From positions 806,001 through 870,000 of the forward strand of contig JADANN010000108.1 in assembly GCA_018806985.1 (NCBI GenBank): 64,000 bases of DNA, written 5' to 3'. The notes under the pieces are model-generated. The model was not told where the DNA came from. It worked only from the letters and a program-made list of their open reading frames with translations, and did no database searches. Made by a program: the position numbers and the translations under genes. Shown here piece by piece: positions 23,050 through 36,200 of this stretch (the stretch's first letter is position 1; each line of letters begins with the position of its first letter). The stretch is from Angiostrongylus vasorum. Taxonomy: Eukaryota > Nematoda > Chromadorea > Rhabditida > Metastrongylidae.

Positions 23050-24515
23050 GTTTAAACTATGCATTTACTGTATATGCACTAAACCATTTCAATTCTAATT
23101 GCTACACTGTGTGATAGCTATTGATAGAGTGCGCAACTATAAAAAGTGCTAAAAATAAAGATCCATAGGTTGCAAAACCCTTCTAGGTGCTAACTGTAGT
23201 GTGTTTGTATGCTGGACCATAGTAACATCTAGTAAATAGCACTATGAATCCCATTCATTGCCATAGAACGACTAAGGAAAGTCCTTTATATAATCCATTG
23301 ATGTTCACGACCTATAAGGTCCTCTATTATCGAAAAATTATCGTTTATTTTGAAAAAGGCAGCAAGTCCATGATGGCTGAAAAAATTAGGCTTCGTCCAG
23401 TCCTCAACAAATCAGAGATCAGGCGTCCAGAGTGTTACGACCAAACCAGTAAAACCGGGTGCATTGCACGCCATCTCCACCACTGTCTTTGGCACCCAAA
23501 ACAGTTCAAACATTTTCCAAAATGGCGCTTTCTACGGACAAATTTGTCAAAATAAACGATTAAGTTGGAAAAGTGCTGGAATCCCCAGATTTTGCGAAAA
23601 CGGGTTATCTAGCTATTTCACCGTGGTGTTTAACCAGCTGAATGGTGGACCAAGTTTTTACCAAAGAATATAGTGCAAACTTAATAATCTTTTGCTGCTT
23701 GAAAAATCTGCTCCCCACTGGCTTTTCTTATTCCTAACATGAACAATTTTTGCATTATTATTTTTTTAACTCTGTTCTGTTCAATTTTTCTTGTCTTTTC
23801 ATCTCCTATTTTAAAGTCTTAGAAGCTGTTCTTATTACAGAAAACTAATATTACAGAGGACATCTACCTATTTCCTCGGCTCCTACTATGTGGCCGTTGT
23901 TCACTCACTCAAACTTTCTTTCATTCGTTCATCCATCATTCGTTCTGTTGTTCATTTACTACGTAAATACGTTGTTGGCTCGTTCATCCACTCATCCATT
24001 CATTCCTTCATTCATTCATTCATTCGCTTATTCCTTTATTCATTCTCTCCTCCATTTGCTTAATCATTTATTTTCCACTGTTATCAATATTAATACCAAA
24101 AAGCTCTACTAGTAAAACCTACTTTTTGACCTAAGCCATGCATAGTACAAACATTCGAACGTGGAATATGTGCTAGAAATTTGTGGGTAAAGCTTAGTTA
24201 TTAGATTACTCTCAAGCAAGTTTGATCAAGCACATTGATTCTCAGCGTTTACATTCACATTTTCACTCAGTCCTACATGATAATCTTTTAAGATCCATTT
24301 CCCTTCCCAAGTCATAAATCTTCTAGTTTTTTGGAATGGCTTAAGGTTTCAATAAGAGAATATTTACCTGACTATGATAGCCTTCTCTATCAGAACTTGA
24401 CAGAGTAAGGATCACTAAAGAGCAAGAGTAACATGAATGAGCGCTAGACATTCAGTGTCAACGTTCATGGATGAGCCTCAAGTCTGAATCGACACTGCTC
24501 TCGTTTTAGGTGAAA
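23050..24515. other. Unassigned; ATTC microsatellite
   Basis: The + frame 23,244-23,555 opens with ATG but shows no family motif. An (ATTC)n tract lies at about 23,990-24,055. No other feature recognised. Confidence 0.4.
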
Positions 24516-24518
24516 AAA

Positions 24519-24690
24519 GGTGCGTGTTGCGCAATGATTGAAGTAGTAAGGGAACACACACGTGTTGTTGGTTCGATTCCATATCCCAAGCCAGCCAAGC
24601 TTTCTATCCCTCCAGGATCGGCAAATTACCATCAGTTTTTGTCTGAGAGAGCAAAACCAATTTACCAGTCTGCAAGTTATTGTATGTGCC
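24519..24690 (+). mobile_element. SINE family A, diverged and 3'-truncated
   Basis: The B box GGTTCGATTCC (24,571) is perfect, followed by CTATCCCTCCAGGATCGGC and GTCTGAGAG. The right half of the family is missing. Confidence 0.6.
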
Positions 24691-24699
24691 AAATATTCT

Positions 24700-25565
24700 T
24701 TCATTCACCTCTACGGTGCCTAATATATAATGGTTCAGTGGGATGGTGTATCCCTAAAAGATTGACCAACGATGAACTTTGTTAAGCAGACAAAGAAAAA
24801 AACAGAAGTCCAGTAGCTGAGCACTGTTTCTCAAACCCCACAGCTCTAATCGCTGTGTGTTCCAAAACCATGGTATCAACTAAGAGGTTAAAACAATAAA
24901 AAAGGAGCATTCATGTTGCAGACAGGTCCTAACATCCTTCCATTTACATCCACTTTACACTAATATCCGTCTCTTCATTTCAAGCTTTCTTTCTGAAAAG
25001 ATTTGCAGAATGCAATCCACATTCATAGAATTTCGTATTCACAACAAGCATCGTATGCACGAATGTTATCGCCTTTCATACTGGACTGAAAGTGATTCTG
25101 ATGTTGCTTAAACAGCTAGTCCTAGCCCTTATAATTCCGTCCTCTTCTCAGGGCAAGTACATGGCCTTTTTGCTCCTCGTTTAATTCCAAACGTAGCTCC
25201 ACAAAGGTCAAAAAATTTCTTGTATGAGGCAGGTCATCAGATGGATTTAAATCTGAACAAATTCCAACTATCCCTGCAGTTTTGAATAGGAAATCCGTCT
25301 TAATTCCAATTCCATCGTTCTAGTAACCGAAATGCTCTGAAAAAATTTTTTAGAGAAGATAGCCATAGCAGAAGACCAGTTCTTGTTTCCCGACTTTCGA
25401 AAAACAAGGGAAAAAAGTGCTGAGTTGTATTTTTTCAAAAAAAAAGTTGCTACTTAATTCGAAGAAACACTTTTTTATTGTAAATCTCCAAATCTAAAAC
25501 TCCTTTTGAAAGTCTTATGTGTGCTTAGATTAGTTGTGGGCACTAAGAATGCATAGGTATAAAAA
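24700..25565. other. Nothing identified
   Basis: No gene or repeat recognised; AT-rich with several homopolymer runs near 25,400-25,450. Confidence 0.4.
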
Positions 25566-25569
25566 GGAC

Positions 25570-25838
25570 AAAGCTCTCGGCGTTGATCAAGCTCTGAAGG
25601 ATGCGCCATGCATTCGACTTCATTAAATATCGTTGGAGGTGATTGAATGCATATCTGGCCTTTACAATGACTCGTGGTGGCCTGCCGATGCATCGAGCCA
25701 GTGCTGCTATCCTCCCAGACAAGTCTGGTACCAATTTGCCGACCCCGGAGGGATGGAAGGCCGGGGAACATGGACGCTGGATTCGATTCCACGTGTGTGT
25801 CGCAGTGGCGCCCCCCAACCACTGCGCCACACGCGCCC
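25570..25838 (-). mobile_element. tRNA-derived SINE, family A
   Basis: Well-preserved minus-strand copy, from the tail block (AAAGCTCTCGGCG at 25,570) to the head GGGCGCGTGTGGCGCAGTGG (read on minus from 25,838). The minus-strand open frames here are repeat-derived. Confidence 0.85.
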
Positions 25839-25844
25839 GGATTG

Positions 25845-27040
25845 TATAAATTACACTGACAGATCCCAAACGACACTGAAGAATTGCTTTACAAACTGGA
25901 ACAAAGTAGTTAGAAAAAATAACGCTTCATTAAAAAAACAGAGTTAACAATAACATCGAGTCATTCTGAAAACATTTTAAAAAGCAAAGTACTGTTGCAA
26001 AGTAGATGAACGAGACCGATACAGACTGATATAGTAAGATTACCAGCATCGAGCTGTATTGTGAAATCGAGAACTGTTGTAAACACCATTTTCCTTGATT
26101 GAAAACAGCTCATTTAGCTGATATCGATTTGCTCTCATCCAGGAGTCGATATGTTTACCTTTATGAAAATGATGATATTGAAATTGAAACCGTCAAAAAG
26201 ACGAGGAGAGTTCTGCTCCACCGTAATCCATAGTCATTCCTGACAATAATGTATTTCGCTTCCGTGTCACGAGTGGCGCTGCCAACCATATTTGTCACCC
26301 ATATTAACAGTGGGTCGATGGTGTCCTTGCCAGACTGGTCATAACTGGCTTTAATTCGTTTCCTCTCACTCATCATCGAGACAGCGGTGCCTAACAACAC
26401 AACGTCTTCCAATCATTCTTATCACCATCGCTCATGTTCCCTGCCTGTTCTGTCCACAGTAAACGTTTACTAGTCAGGAGCTCTAGAGCTATGTGATCGG
26501 TGAGGGTAATATGACAGAGTTTAAGAGATCCAGCAGTGCTATCTCACATTCCTAGTGAAATGCATCCAGCCAGCAAATCTCCTCAGGTACTTTTTCTTGT
26601 TGGAGTTCTTCGTTCTTCGTAGATCGCGCTGACATCTAATGCATTGAATTCTGCAAGATTTCGTAAGAATTTGCAATTGTTATCAATTCTAGGAGAAGTA
26701 CAGTTGTTCTTGCCGCTTTTCTAAAGTCGTACAAGTTCTTAAGACCAGAATTTCACGGCCGGTATGATCGGGAGAAAGAGAAGTTCACAGTTCTTCAGTT
26801 CCAAAAATCTTGTTGTAACGTTCATAATTTAAAAAATCATAGGTCTCATTACGTAGCTTGTTTCACTCACTCCTATGTATGTCTTTAATTAGGAAATCAA
26901 GCTCAAGCGGTCAGCCTTCATGTAAAGCATACGGATTCTTAAAATTTCTTCCCATCATATGCTCTGGTTCCGTTACCGCCAAAACCTTTACAGTGTATCG
27001 TCATTCGTTCCTCCTTAGATTACAATATCGTTCGTGAGTA
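25845..27040. other. Presumed upstream region of the OATP gene
   Basis: No recognised gene. The minus frame 26,161-26,412 (SERKRIKASYDQSGKDTID) is open but unassigned. Promoter elements cannot be defined by eye. Confidence 0.35.
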
Positions 27041-27042
27041 CA

Positions 27043-27053
27043 GAAATTTTCAG
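27043..27053 (+). promoter_or_regulatory. Likely splice or trans-splice acceptor before the OATP start
   Basis: The sequence GAAATTTTCAG ends six bases before the ATG at 27,060. This is the nematode acceptor consensus, used both for ordinary introns and for spliced-leader addition. So close to the start codon, SL trans-splicing is the simpler reading, but a 5' non-coding exon is also possible. Confidence 0.45.
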
Positions 27054-27059
27054 ATCTCA

Positions 27060-27251
27060 ATGGAACGCTACAACACGGACACATTTGACGCGTCCGACGA
27101 AGAACTGCGGGGAAAAAAGGCGATTTCGATGACGACGAAAAGCTTCTTTGTGGATATGGCCGGTCAGTGGAACTTTTCTGCAGGCCATCTTTCAAGAAAT
27201 ATTGTTTACTTGTTCTGGATAATTTCCACGATAAACTGCAAAATTGGAGTT
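27060..27251 (+). CDS. OATP exon 1: N-terminus and start of helix 1
   Basis: Begins MERYNTDTFDASDEELRG, an acidic cytoplasmic N-terminus, and ends in the hydrophobic NIVYLFWIISTINCKIGV at a good donor (GTAAGC, 27,252), phase 0. The next exon fits in phase and completes helix 1. A second frame in the middle (27,121-27,205) reads DDDEKLLCGYGRSVELF, which resembles the CG.G motif before helix 1 in this family, so a compensated pair of indels around the A6 run at 27,113-27,118 is possible. The exon is assigned mainly from phase and position. Confidence 0.55.
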
Positions 27252-30200
27252 GTAAGCGCAAAGGTCTAACTGAGGATCTCTAGGCATTGTGGAACTGCGC
27301 GTAATAGGCATGAAAATATTTTTGAAAAAAAATCGTTTTAATGAAAAAACGCCTCAATTTCTATAAAACCTGGGAACTACAGCTTAAATAGTCATGCTAG
27401 ACATGCTAGATTGGAGAACGTGTTTAAACACTGGATAAAACGATGCCGAGATATTTGCAAAACTCCATACCCCAGGTATTTGCGATGGGGAACGAACGCG
27501 CTATTACCCATTCCAGGGGATAACGCGTTCACCACCACACCATGCGGATCCGTCGTTTCGCCTGTATTTCAGCTAGTTCTATCGATCAGTGCCATCAGCA
27601 ATCACCCGTCAGCGGGATTGATCTGGGGAGTCCAAATCGGCAATGAATCCAGTTAAGCTGAGGCTATAGTTAGTTAGTTTAAAAACTTGGATACTTAGTT
27701 AGAAACAGAGCAACGACCACTTAATGGAGGGCTTTTTTAAAACGGTTGAATGTGGTGTCAAAAAGGAATGATGCTCCTTTTGAAAAATCGGGTATTAACG
27801 AAGAAAACAAGTCCGGTAAAGCGACCTATTTTAAAAAATGATGAAACAGTCGTCTGTCACTCGACTACTTACTTCATCATGGGAAAGCATCATATTTTTG
27901 CCTGTCAGTCGTAAGGCAGTGTGCCAAAGCTTAAACGATCTTGTTTTCACTAGTTCCTTATAGAACGAGAAGATTCAATTTTTGATATCGGACTACGAAT
28001 TGATTTCAACCGGTGAATAGAATCGTTATTCCATCTACAAGTCGCTTTCCTTTCTTATTGATTATCCTTGGTTCAGAGTAAGGTAGAACTTCCATGGTCG
28101 ACCATGATTGCTTCTGAGATATGAATTCTATCATCGACCGGGATTGATTGAAACAAAGCCGTTTTCCATTTTACTGGTTCACTGGGTGTCACCAGTGCTT
28201 CACTTGTTGTGGGAGGCATAAAGCATCAAAAGTGGAGAACTAGATCATGGGCTCAACGATGCCGAATACTGCTGTGGCAGAGATCGAGCACATCAGAAAA
28301 TGTCTAGTCCTGCGCTAAAGCGTGGGCTTGTGTACTAATCCTTCACGAATCGGCGACATATTGAAATCATTGTGCTAGTGGATCTGATTATGAATGTTCG
28401 CATCTGTATGTTGGAGATATGATTTAACCATTACGTGTGCACTGAATAATAAATCTATGGTCAAAACCAGTCACTAGGGTGGGTAAAGCAGTTTCTAACC
28501 CCGACGTTTACTTTGGGCCTAGAATTACATGAGATTTCTAACATCATAATTATTATTAAAAAAGCCAAAAATCTTCGGAAAGCTTCTTCTCAAGACGTTA
28601 TGAGTCTTCTGAAACATTGAAAACTTTAGCTGTACACCCAGTTGGCTCCAGCGATTTCACAATGCCAAATATCTACTTCTAATGCTCGGTATCTGCGCTT
28701 TTTATACAGGTAGGTCGTCATACACCTTCGATTAACAGCGACTATAACACTTCATTAGTAATTTTTTTCTGTAAAAAAAGACACTACAATTAAAATGTGA
28801 TTAAATGAATACACTGAAACCCTCTATGCAAGCGTTTCGACTCAAGCCTATAGGAAAGAGTAACAAACATGTATTGTTTCCCGACTTAGGTGCTCACGGT
28901 ACTTCTAAAGGAGTGCCTAAACTGCTCAATCTTCAGAAGGTCTGGAAAATACTAGGCACAAATGAGAGGATCGGGGCCAGCGACCGACAATAAACCTTGC
29001 CCATGCCTTTATGTCCAAGGTGGAGGCACCAGTAATCGATCTCCGTCCATTACTCTACTATGGATATATAGATGATTGCTCTGGCATTTCCTTAGCAAAA
29101 AGAGGGAATGGACAAATGCTTCGAGTGATTGATTGAACAGCCAGAGTACACTATGTTTAATTGAGGGAAACTGAAAGAAAACTGGCTTCCATTTCAGAAC
29201 GTTCAATTTAAACTATCCTGAAACGGCTGTATCACGAAGTGGTATCGACAGCCAATTAGTGAAAACAAAATGGTTCATCACCTCTCCTCTTATCCCTCAC
29301 ACAAAGAAAAGGTGCTTGTAACAGAAATGTTTCAAACAGCCACTAATGTGTGCACAGAAAGTGAACGGAGAGAAGAATCCTTGAAATTCGAACAACAAGT
29401 AGCTGTTTCAAATGGATACGAAACTATGGCGCCCTGGAGTAGGTGTAGAGAAAAAACGCAAGCTTCAAACAATAATTCTAGCAATATTAAGTCGCGTTTA
29501 TCGTTCTCTTCGTCTCAAACGAAATAAGCGTTGCTATAAATTGTTGCTTAAGAACGGCCGCTCTAGAGAATTCGGTAACAGTGACCTCATAGATTTTCGA
29601 GTTAATCCAAAAAGTAGGGAAAGAAGTGTAACATCTGTGGTACCGTTTATCACGATCACGGTGATGGCTCGATCCCACCTGGGCTCACCAAGCTCCTTAT
29701 CTCCTATGCAGTCGGGTTGGCACCAGACTTGTTTGGAACAGCTCAGTCCCTGCATACCAGGTGGGAACGTTCAAGCCCGACTATCTACGACACCAGGGAC
29801 CATCGACTCTGCCGAACTTATACAGAAAAGTTTGAAGACCATCGGGTGTGACGGATGCGAGGAAACGAATCAAATGTAGTAGGTACCGTGATCTGTAGAG
29901 TAGATTTGAAGACGGGTAGCGTAAAGAAAGCATACAAAAAGTAAACTCGAATATCTTCTTTCACAATTTGTAATTTCCATTATGGATTTGAATTACGATG
30001 GCAAATTTACAGAGTTTCGTCGTGAATGCGATATTTCCTGTAGGACTGTCGACGTTGGAGAAGAGATTCAAGATGACGAGGTTCTCTTTTCACTTCCATT
30101 GAAGTTCTGTTTGGCTGTCCTCAGTCCATAGTACATGCGAAATATTAACTTGTAGTAAACGCACTGTTTTGAACAACAACACTCAAGTCGTTGACGGAAG

Positions 30201-33200
30201 CGTCTAGCTTTTTTCTTGACATAGATCGCTTCTTATTCTGCTTTCAGTACTCACACTGGCATCATCTCCAGTTGGTACGACTTCGCTGTCCTGCTTGTCG
30301 TTTTCCCCGTTTGTCATTGGGGAAACAGCGGTGAGCGCTTTTTTTATTTGAAAATTTCTTCGCTTCTATGGAGCTGGAAAACTTAAAAACGAAATTTGCT
30401 AAATATTACAAGAATTCTCACTGTGTAATTCCAAGCATACGATTCTTGGTTTGCCCACGTTGCAGAAGAAAGAGCATCCACTTGAAGAGTTATGCCAGGT
30501 AGCCGCCAGTAGATGTGTTTATGCTAACGGTCTTCCATAACTGTGTAGAACTTCCATGAATTTGAACGCTGGTCTTTCAACTCCCGTAGTTTTGTTTTAT
30601 CACGTATAATTTGTAGCCTGTCTTTATTGGGTCTGAGCATTAACGTCTCAGTGTCGAACATGATGGATAAAAAACGTAGTGATTCCAGGTCACAAGGGGC
30701 CGTTGGATCGGTTGGGGTGGAGTGGTAATGGCTCTCGGATCTTTGGTGTGTGCTCTACCGCACTGGCTAATCGCACCGTACCAACCAGAAGACTCGGATT
30801 TCAACAGGACCGATTTCGGACAGTGCACCTTTCGGTGGGTTTTGAGATGGATTCTGCTAAATTCTGTTGTTGTTTGAACATTACTATGTTGTATTTATTG
30901 TTGTGAAGTAGATAAATAAAACTCCAAATTCACTTTTTCAAAAACCGACTTTCCTCTGACCACGGTAAGACTAATCAACATATATTCCCCCATTGATAAT
31001 CTAACACATGTTTGGTAAAAAAAAATTCACAGCTTGTGAAGCAAATGTGGAGTGTAGGATGGCTTAACACTTATGGTTATGTATTCTTTTTTGATAAGCT
31101 TACACAAGGTTGACAAACATTCTTCATTCTCCGCTAATGTTTCGACGGTTTCGTTCTCATCAGAGCCGATGATCCGAGTCGATGGTCCACGCCGGATCTT
31201 CCTCAGTGGGGCCACCCTCGAGAACACGAACAACTGTAGACTATCGACTCGGATCATCGGCTCCAATGTAGACGAATCCGTCGAAACGTTAGTGGAAAAT
31301 AAAGAATGTTTATCAACCTCGTGTAAGCTTACCAAAGAAGGAACACATATTGATTAGTCATGCCGAGGTTGAAGGAAAGTCGGTTTTGAAATATAATTAC
31401 TTATGGTTATATATTGTAAACCCCATTGCCGATATCATAGGCATTTTACATAGTAAACAATCAAGAGGAGTGTTAGCCCATGTAGTAATTTCTATCCAAG
31501 TTTTTCTTCTTTTCCTTGACATTTCTTCAATTCTTTCTCATGATTACCTAAGATCTCCAGCTTGCTTTAGTTTAATGGTTTGGTTTCCTGACATGTTCTC
31601 ACAAGGCTGGTATCAAATCTTTACTGTAGCCAATATCTCGACACCATACTCTGGGAAAATTCCTGCTGTGTTGAAGTCCACTTAATTCGACCGCGTACAA
31701 GTTAAAGATTCAAATATCTCAAAAAAATAAATGATGTGGACACTCTGCTCAAATCACTGGTGCTCTGAAGCCACCATAAAGCCTTAACAGTCTTTTTAAA
31801 CCTTACAAAACACAGCAACATTGTTCAGGCTTATCGATAAAATACAGCATGGCTTGTCATGCCGAGGTCAAATGAGTGTTCGTTCTAACAATGCTTCTTA
31901 ACTTTTCCACCGTTCTCGAATCGATATTGCAATAGATCGGTGGCTTCATCTTTCTTTTTTCGTAGATTTTGCCGTAGGCATTGTCCTCTTTCAAGGTGAT
32001 TTGCCACAGCACACCAATAATTCCTATGTTTATTTTCCCATTTACTGATTTAATCTATTCGTAGATGTATGACTATTTCGTTTTCGAGCTTTCATTCTTT
32101 TTAATCGTCGCTTAGATATTCCCAGGCTATCTTTTTCACTCAAATCGTTTGATAGAAATCAAAGTACAGAATGAATATTATACTAGTGACGGCCATGGGA
32201 GAACCATTACACGTACGAGAACTATACCTAATTTTTTTGTGACGGCCGTTTGAGACTGCGCCTAATTTTTTCGCCACGTTCGTCGTGCATTGACAAAGTC
32301 GCCCGAGAAGAAGTTTTTTGTAAATCCTTAAATGTGGGCAGTACCATTGAGCGGCCCACGCCTAGTTGAACGCAAAAAGTTGGGCAAATAAATTATCCGC
32401 GACAAAACAAGCAATCATTGGCAATGTGCATCGAAGTTGATGCATGCAATCTACTCTGCTTGCCCACACAGGTATTGAGACCAATGCATATGGTCGCCTG
32501 TATGCTATATCCCGCCGAGCCCTTAGCTACAATAAATAAAGAATTATTGACGGTTAGCATAATAATCTAGCGGAGGTGTCAATATGTCAAGAACCAGGAA
32601 ATGTGTTCTGGTTGTAAAATCTCCCAATGAACGAAATCGTAGGAACGAACGATCTTTGTGTCAACCCGAAAAAATGGCCTCGATAACAGGATTCTTACAA
32701 GGATAAAAGTGGTTGTAGTAACGTCTGGGAAAATGCGTGAATGCTTAAAGTGGAGAATGAATGCAAATTCTATTATTGACAGGGGAATTGGAAGAGCCTG
32801 TGTGCCAGAGGCAGCCGTTGTCCTCCTATCTCAATCCGTACTTCCTGCTCTTCGTACTCGGCCAGACATTGCACGGTGTCGGCTCGACTCCGCTCTTCTC
32901 CATAGGCACCACGTTCATCGACGAGAATGTCTCTCAAAAAGCGTCGCCTGTCTATTTAGGTTAGTTCGCTCGCGTTCAGTAATAGTGGTGAACCTTCTGA
33001 ACTTCTTCACTTCATTCTTTCTCTATCGAAAATATTTTCTGACTATAGTCGAGTTTATTGAAGGCAAACTTTAGTTATTCACTTGTCACCGTTCTAAACG
33101 TCTTGAGGCGTAGTAGACAAGCTCTTTGTTGACCGTAGAGTAGAGAAGGCTTTCCAAACACTTTTAGTTTTTGTCATTCTCTGTGATCAAAATGTGCATT

Positions 33201-36200
33201 TCATGAAGCAGTTAGCTGAATGATATCGATACTATGACAAACACATTAAGAAACCTCAGACTTCTGCGACCACATCAGTGAATCTTTGCCACTACAGAAA
33301 TCCATTAGTGCTTAGAAATTTTTTATCACAGCAATATAGACTTTGACAAGTCGTACGATTACTAAGTTGGTTTGGACATTTCTATTTAAGTGGTTCTGTT
33401 TACAAAATGAATCATGACTAATTGATGAAAGCTTTATCTTTCTTAAATCGTGGGCAACACCACCTTTGTCATTCAAGGGTGCTGGCAGTGTCCCCGACAT
33501 AAGAAGCGACAATTAGACTAATTTAGCTTATTTGAGTGAATAGTATACTAATACAAAAGTTAATCATAAATCAACTTATTTCCGTTCTTTTTGTCAAATT
33601 TTTTCCTTCTTTCCTACCTTGCCACGCGCTATGTTTGTTGTGTTTTTTCACAGTTGAGTAAAGATTTCAGCTATTCATGCCGTGCTGACTTCGTTCGGAC
33701 CAGTGATTGGCGTTTTTGTTGGTGGTTTCCTGTTGAATATTTACGATGACTTTGATCGAGTCGACAAGTACGTTTTTAACTTCACCTTCGCATTACGCGT
33801 GGAATCGCTCACTCCGCTTCTCCGCATCCATCTGGCCATAGATTGGCTCGATGTTGGTCAGCTGGATGCAGAAGAAGGAAACAACTCTGTCAGCAAGCGG
33901 TCGTTATCGGATCGGCTGGTCCTCTATTGTCTTGATGAGGAAACACGAATTTGTTACTATCACATCACTTCTTCATCCAAAATAGCTGACATTTCAGCGT
34001 TTTCGCATTCCTCAGAGGCCGGAAAGCTCAAATTGATGGGCAATCTGCTCGGCCGAACACTTCAATCACATCAGTAGACAAAACTTAATACATCGATTTC
34101 CATCCCCATAATAAACGAATTCTTTCAAACTTTCACCGTATTGTTTATCGTTCTTTGTAAGTCTTCCAATTATTTGGTGGAGAACAGCGGCAGACAGTTT
34201 TATGGGCGAGGTATGTGCATGGCTCAGATCAAAAAAAATCAGCCTGAGGGATGTGGAACTACGGCTGCTCTCCATCAAATAATTAGATGATTTGCAGAGA
34301 GGAAAACGCTAAGTATAACTTTTTATTTACCGCCCATTATTTTTCCACGGCAAGTACTATGTGAACTGCAATCACAATGATGACTTGGACCCCGGGTCCT
34401 TTGCGAGGGCTCACGTGCTGGGCACGGCACAACTGAGGCCCCTCGTTCTACTTCTCCCAGCCATTCTTCTTACCATAACGTATTTGCGGAACTCAAACCC
34501 CAAGCCGGATTCCAACCCACGATCACTTTTTTCCGGAGGCACACGACTTACCCACTAAACCACTGAGGACTACCTTTGCTTTTCGAATCTACCTGTGGTT
34601 TTCGACCTGTGATGGGGGTTTTACAAATTCTCGGCATCATTGTCTTTGTATTTCACATGAAACGGTGAGTGTGGGAAGCTGTTTACTATGCGAATGAAAA
34701 CTAATGCATTGAATTAGGGTCTTGCGAGGTTATGAAAGGGTTTGGCTGAGTAGATTGCATGTAAAATTGACCTTTCCAGGCTCTGAAGAGGGCAAAATAT
34801 TGTACTCGCATTCAGCTATGGCGGATGAATAAATGCTGTAGTGCAAGCTCGCGTTTGTCCATCAAGAAAACAGTGATTTATTGACCAATTCCAAAATTAA
34901 AAGAAAGCCGGTCCTGGGATTTAGGGCCCCCGATCACTCGTTCGGATCCTCGCTGGATCGGTGCGTGGTGGATTGGTTTTTGGCATCGTCGATTTCGGCG
35001 CTAGTGATTGCGTTCCCGATTTTGGCATTCGCTCGTGAGCTTCCGGAAGCTAAACGACATCGAGCTAAGGACGTTAATCAGGTGCCTGGAAATTTTTTAA
35101 TCGTATTCAGAATAACATTAGTTTCCTGATAACGAATAATTACATAGATGTTTCCTTAAAAACGATGCACTTTACCGTGTCGTCCAATTATTTGCGATAT
35201 TTTTTCATTTTTTGTTAAAAAACGACCACATCGCAGTAGTTCAGGGAATGTTTCTACCTCCAAGTTTTTGGCTAACCATAGTCCTGCATTCTCAGCGCTG
35301 ATTTCACTTTGTCAAATTCACAATTCTAAGCTTCATGCAATCCTCCCCCTTTTCCCTAAACTACGAATATTCTTTTCATTTACTGCCTCTCACAATTTTT
35401 CATGGCAGGGTATTACGTTTGACACAACCACAATGATGCTGAGATATTTGCAAAAACTCCGGACTCCAGGTGTCTGCGGTGGGGAACGAATGCGCTATTA
35501 CCCTTTCCGGGGACTAACGCGTTCACCACCACACCATGCGGATCCTTCGTTTCGCCTGCCTCTCAGCTAGTTCTATCTATCAGGCAGGCTTTGAGAGGGC
35601 GGCTAGATATCCTTGTTGTGTTCGAATTTGCGCACTCATATTTTTTTTCCGGGAACATTTGCATCAACATTTAGTGCCGACCTAGTGTGCAAAACATTTG
35701 AAGCATAGGTGCTGAGTTCCACGGTGAACACAGCACCTACACATTGAAAAAAATCGATAAAATCAATAGCGTGAATAGACGCACTCATTTTAAAGGGTTT
35801 TTTTACACAGGTGCATGCTGTAAGCGGTAACGTGAAGGAAAAAGCACCAAAAGACGCGAAGAAACTTCCCATAGTTATTTTGGCAAGTTTTTTTCATCGT
35901 AATCTTCTTTTTTTTTCTTAATGAGTTCAATAAACCACATGGAACAATTCCCTACTCAAAACGCTGTTCAAACCATATGGTTTTTTGAATATGAAAGTGA
36001 GGTTTCACTTAGTTTTATGGAAATAAATACTTTCTTAGACACTTGGATGAACTGCCTTCACATGTCATTTGGATCCCAATATTTCTTTCATTCGTTTCGT
36101 TGTCTTACATGTGTCATCCATTAAAGTGGAGAGGGTTCGGGTGTCGAATGGACTACAGACTACAACCACAACTTAAGAATCCATGGGATTCTTTCCTCGG

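Noticed and set aside
23990..24055. Possible short regulatory repeat
   Set aside because: It is a plain ATTC microsatellite.
25475..25947. Several overlapping open frames on both strands
   Set aside because: They lie entirely in a family A SINE; the same peptides recur at 7.1, 11.1 and 15.7 kb.
26161..26412. Minus-strand frame with charged residues as a host exon
   Set aside because: Open but without clear splice borders, ATG context or family motif, so it was left unannotated.
29412..29879. 155-codon open frame, the longest in the window
   Set aside because: It runs across the junction of a decayed PLE and a SINE and has no single-family content.
31027..31357. Two overlapping ~100-codon frames on opposite strands with similar peptides
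   Set aside because: The similarity arises because the foldback element reads the same on both strands.
33682..34077. 131-codon open frame
   Set aside because: Only the first 86 bp belong to OATP exon 6; the rest is readthrough into the intron past a consensus GTACGT donor.
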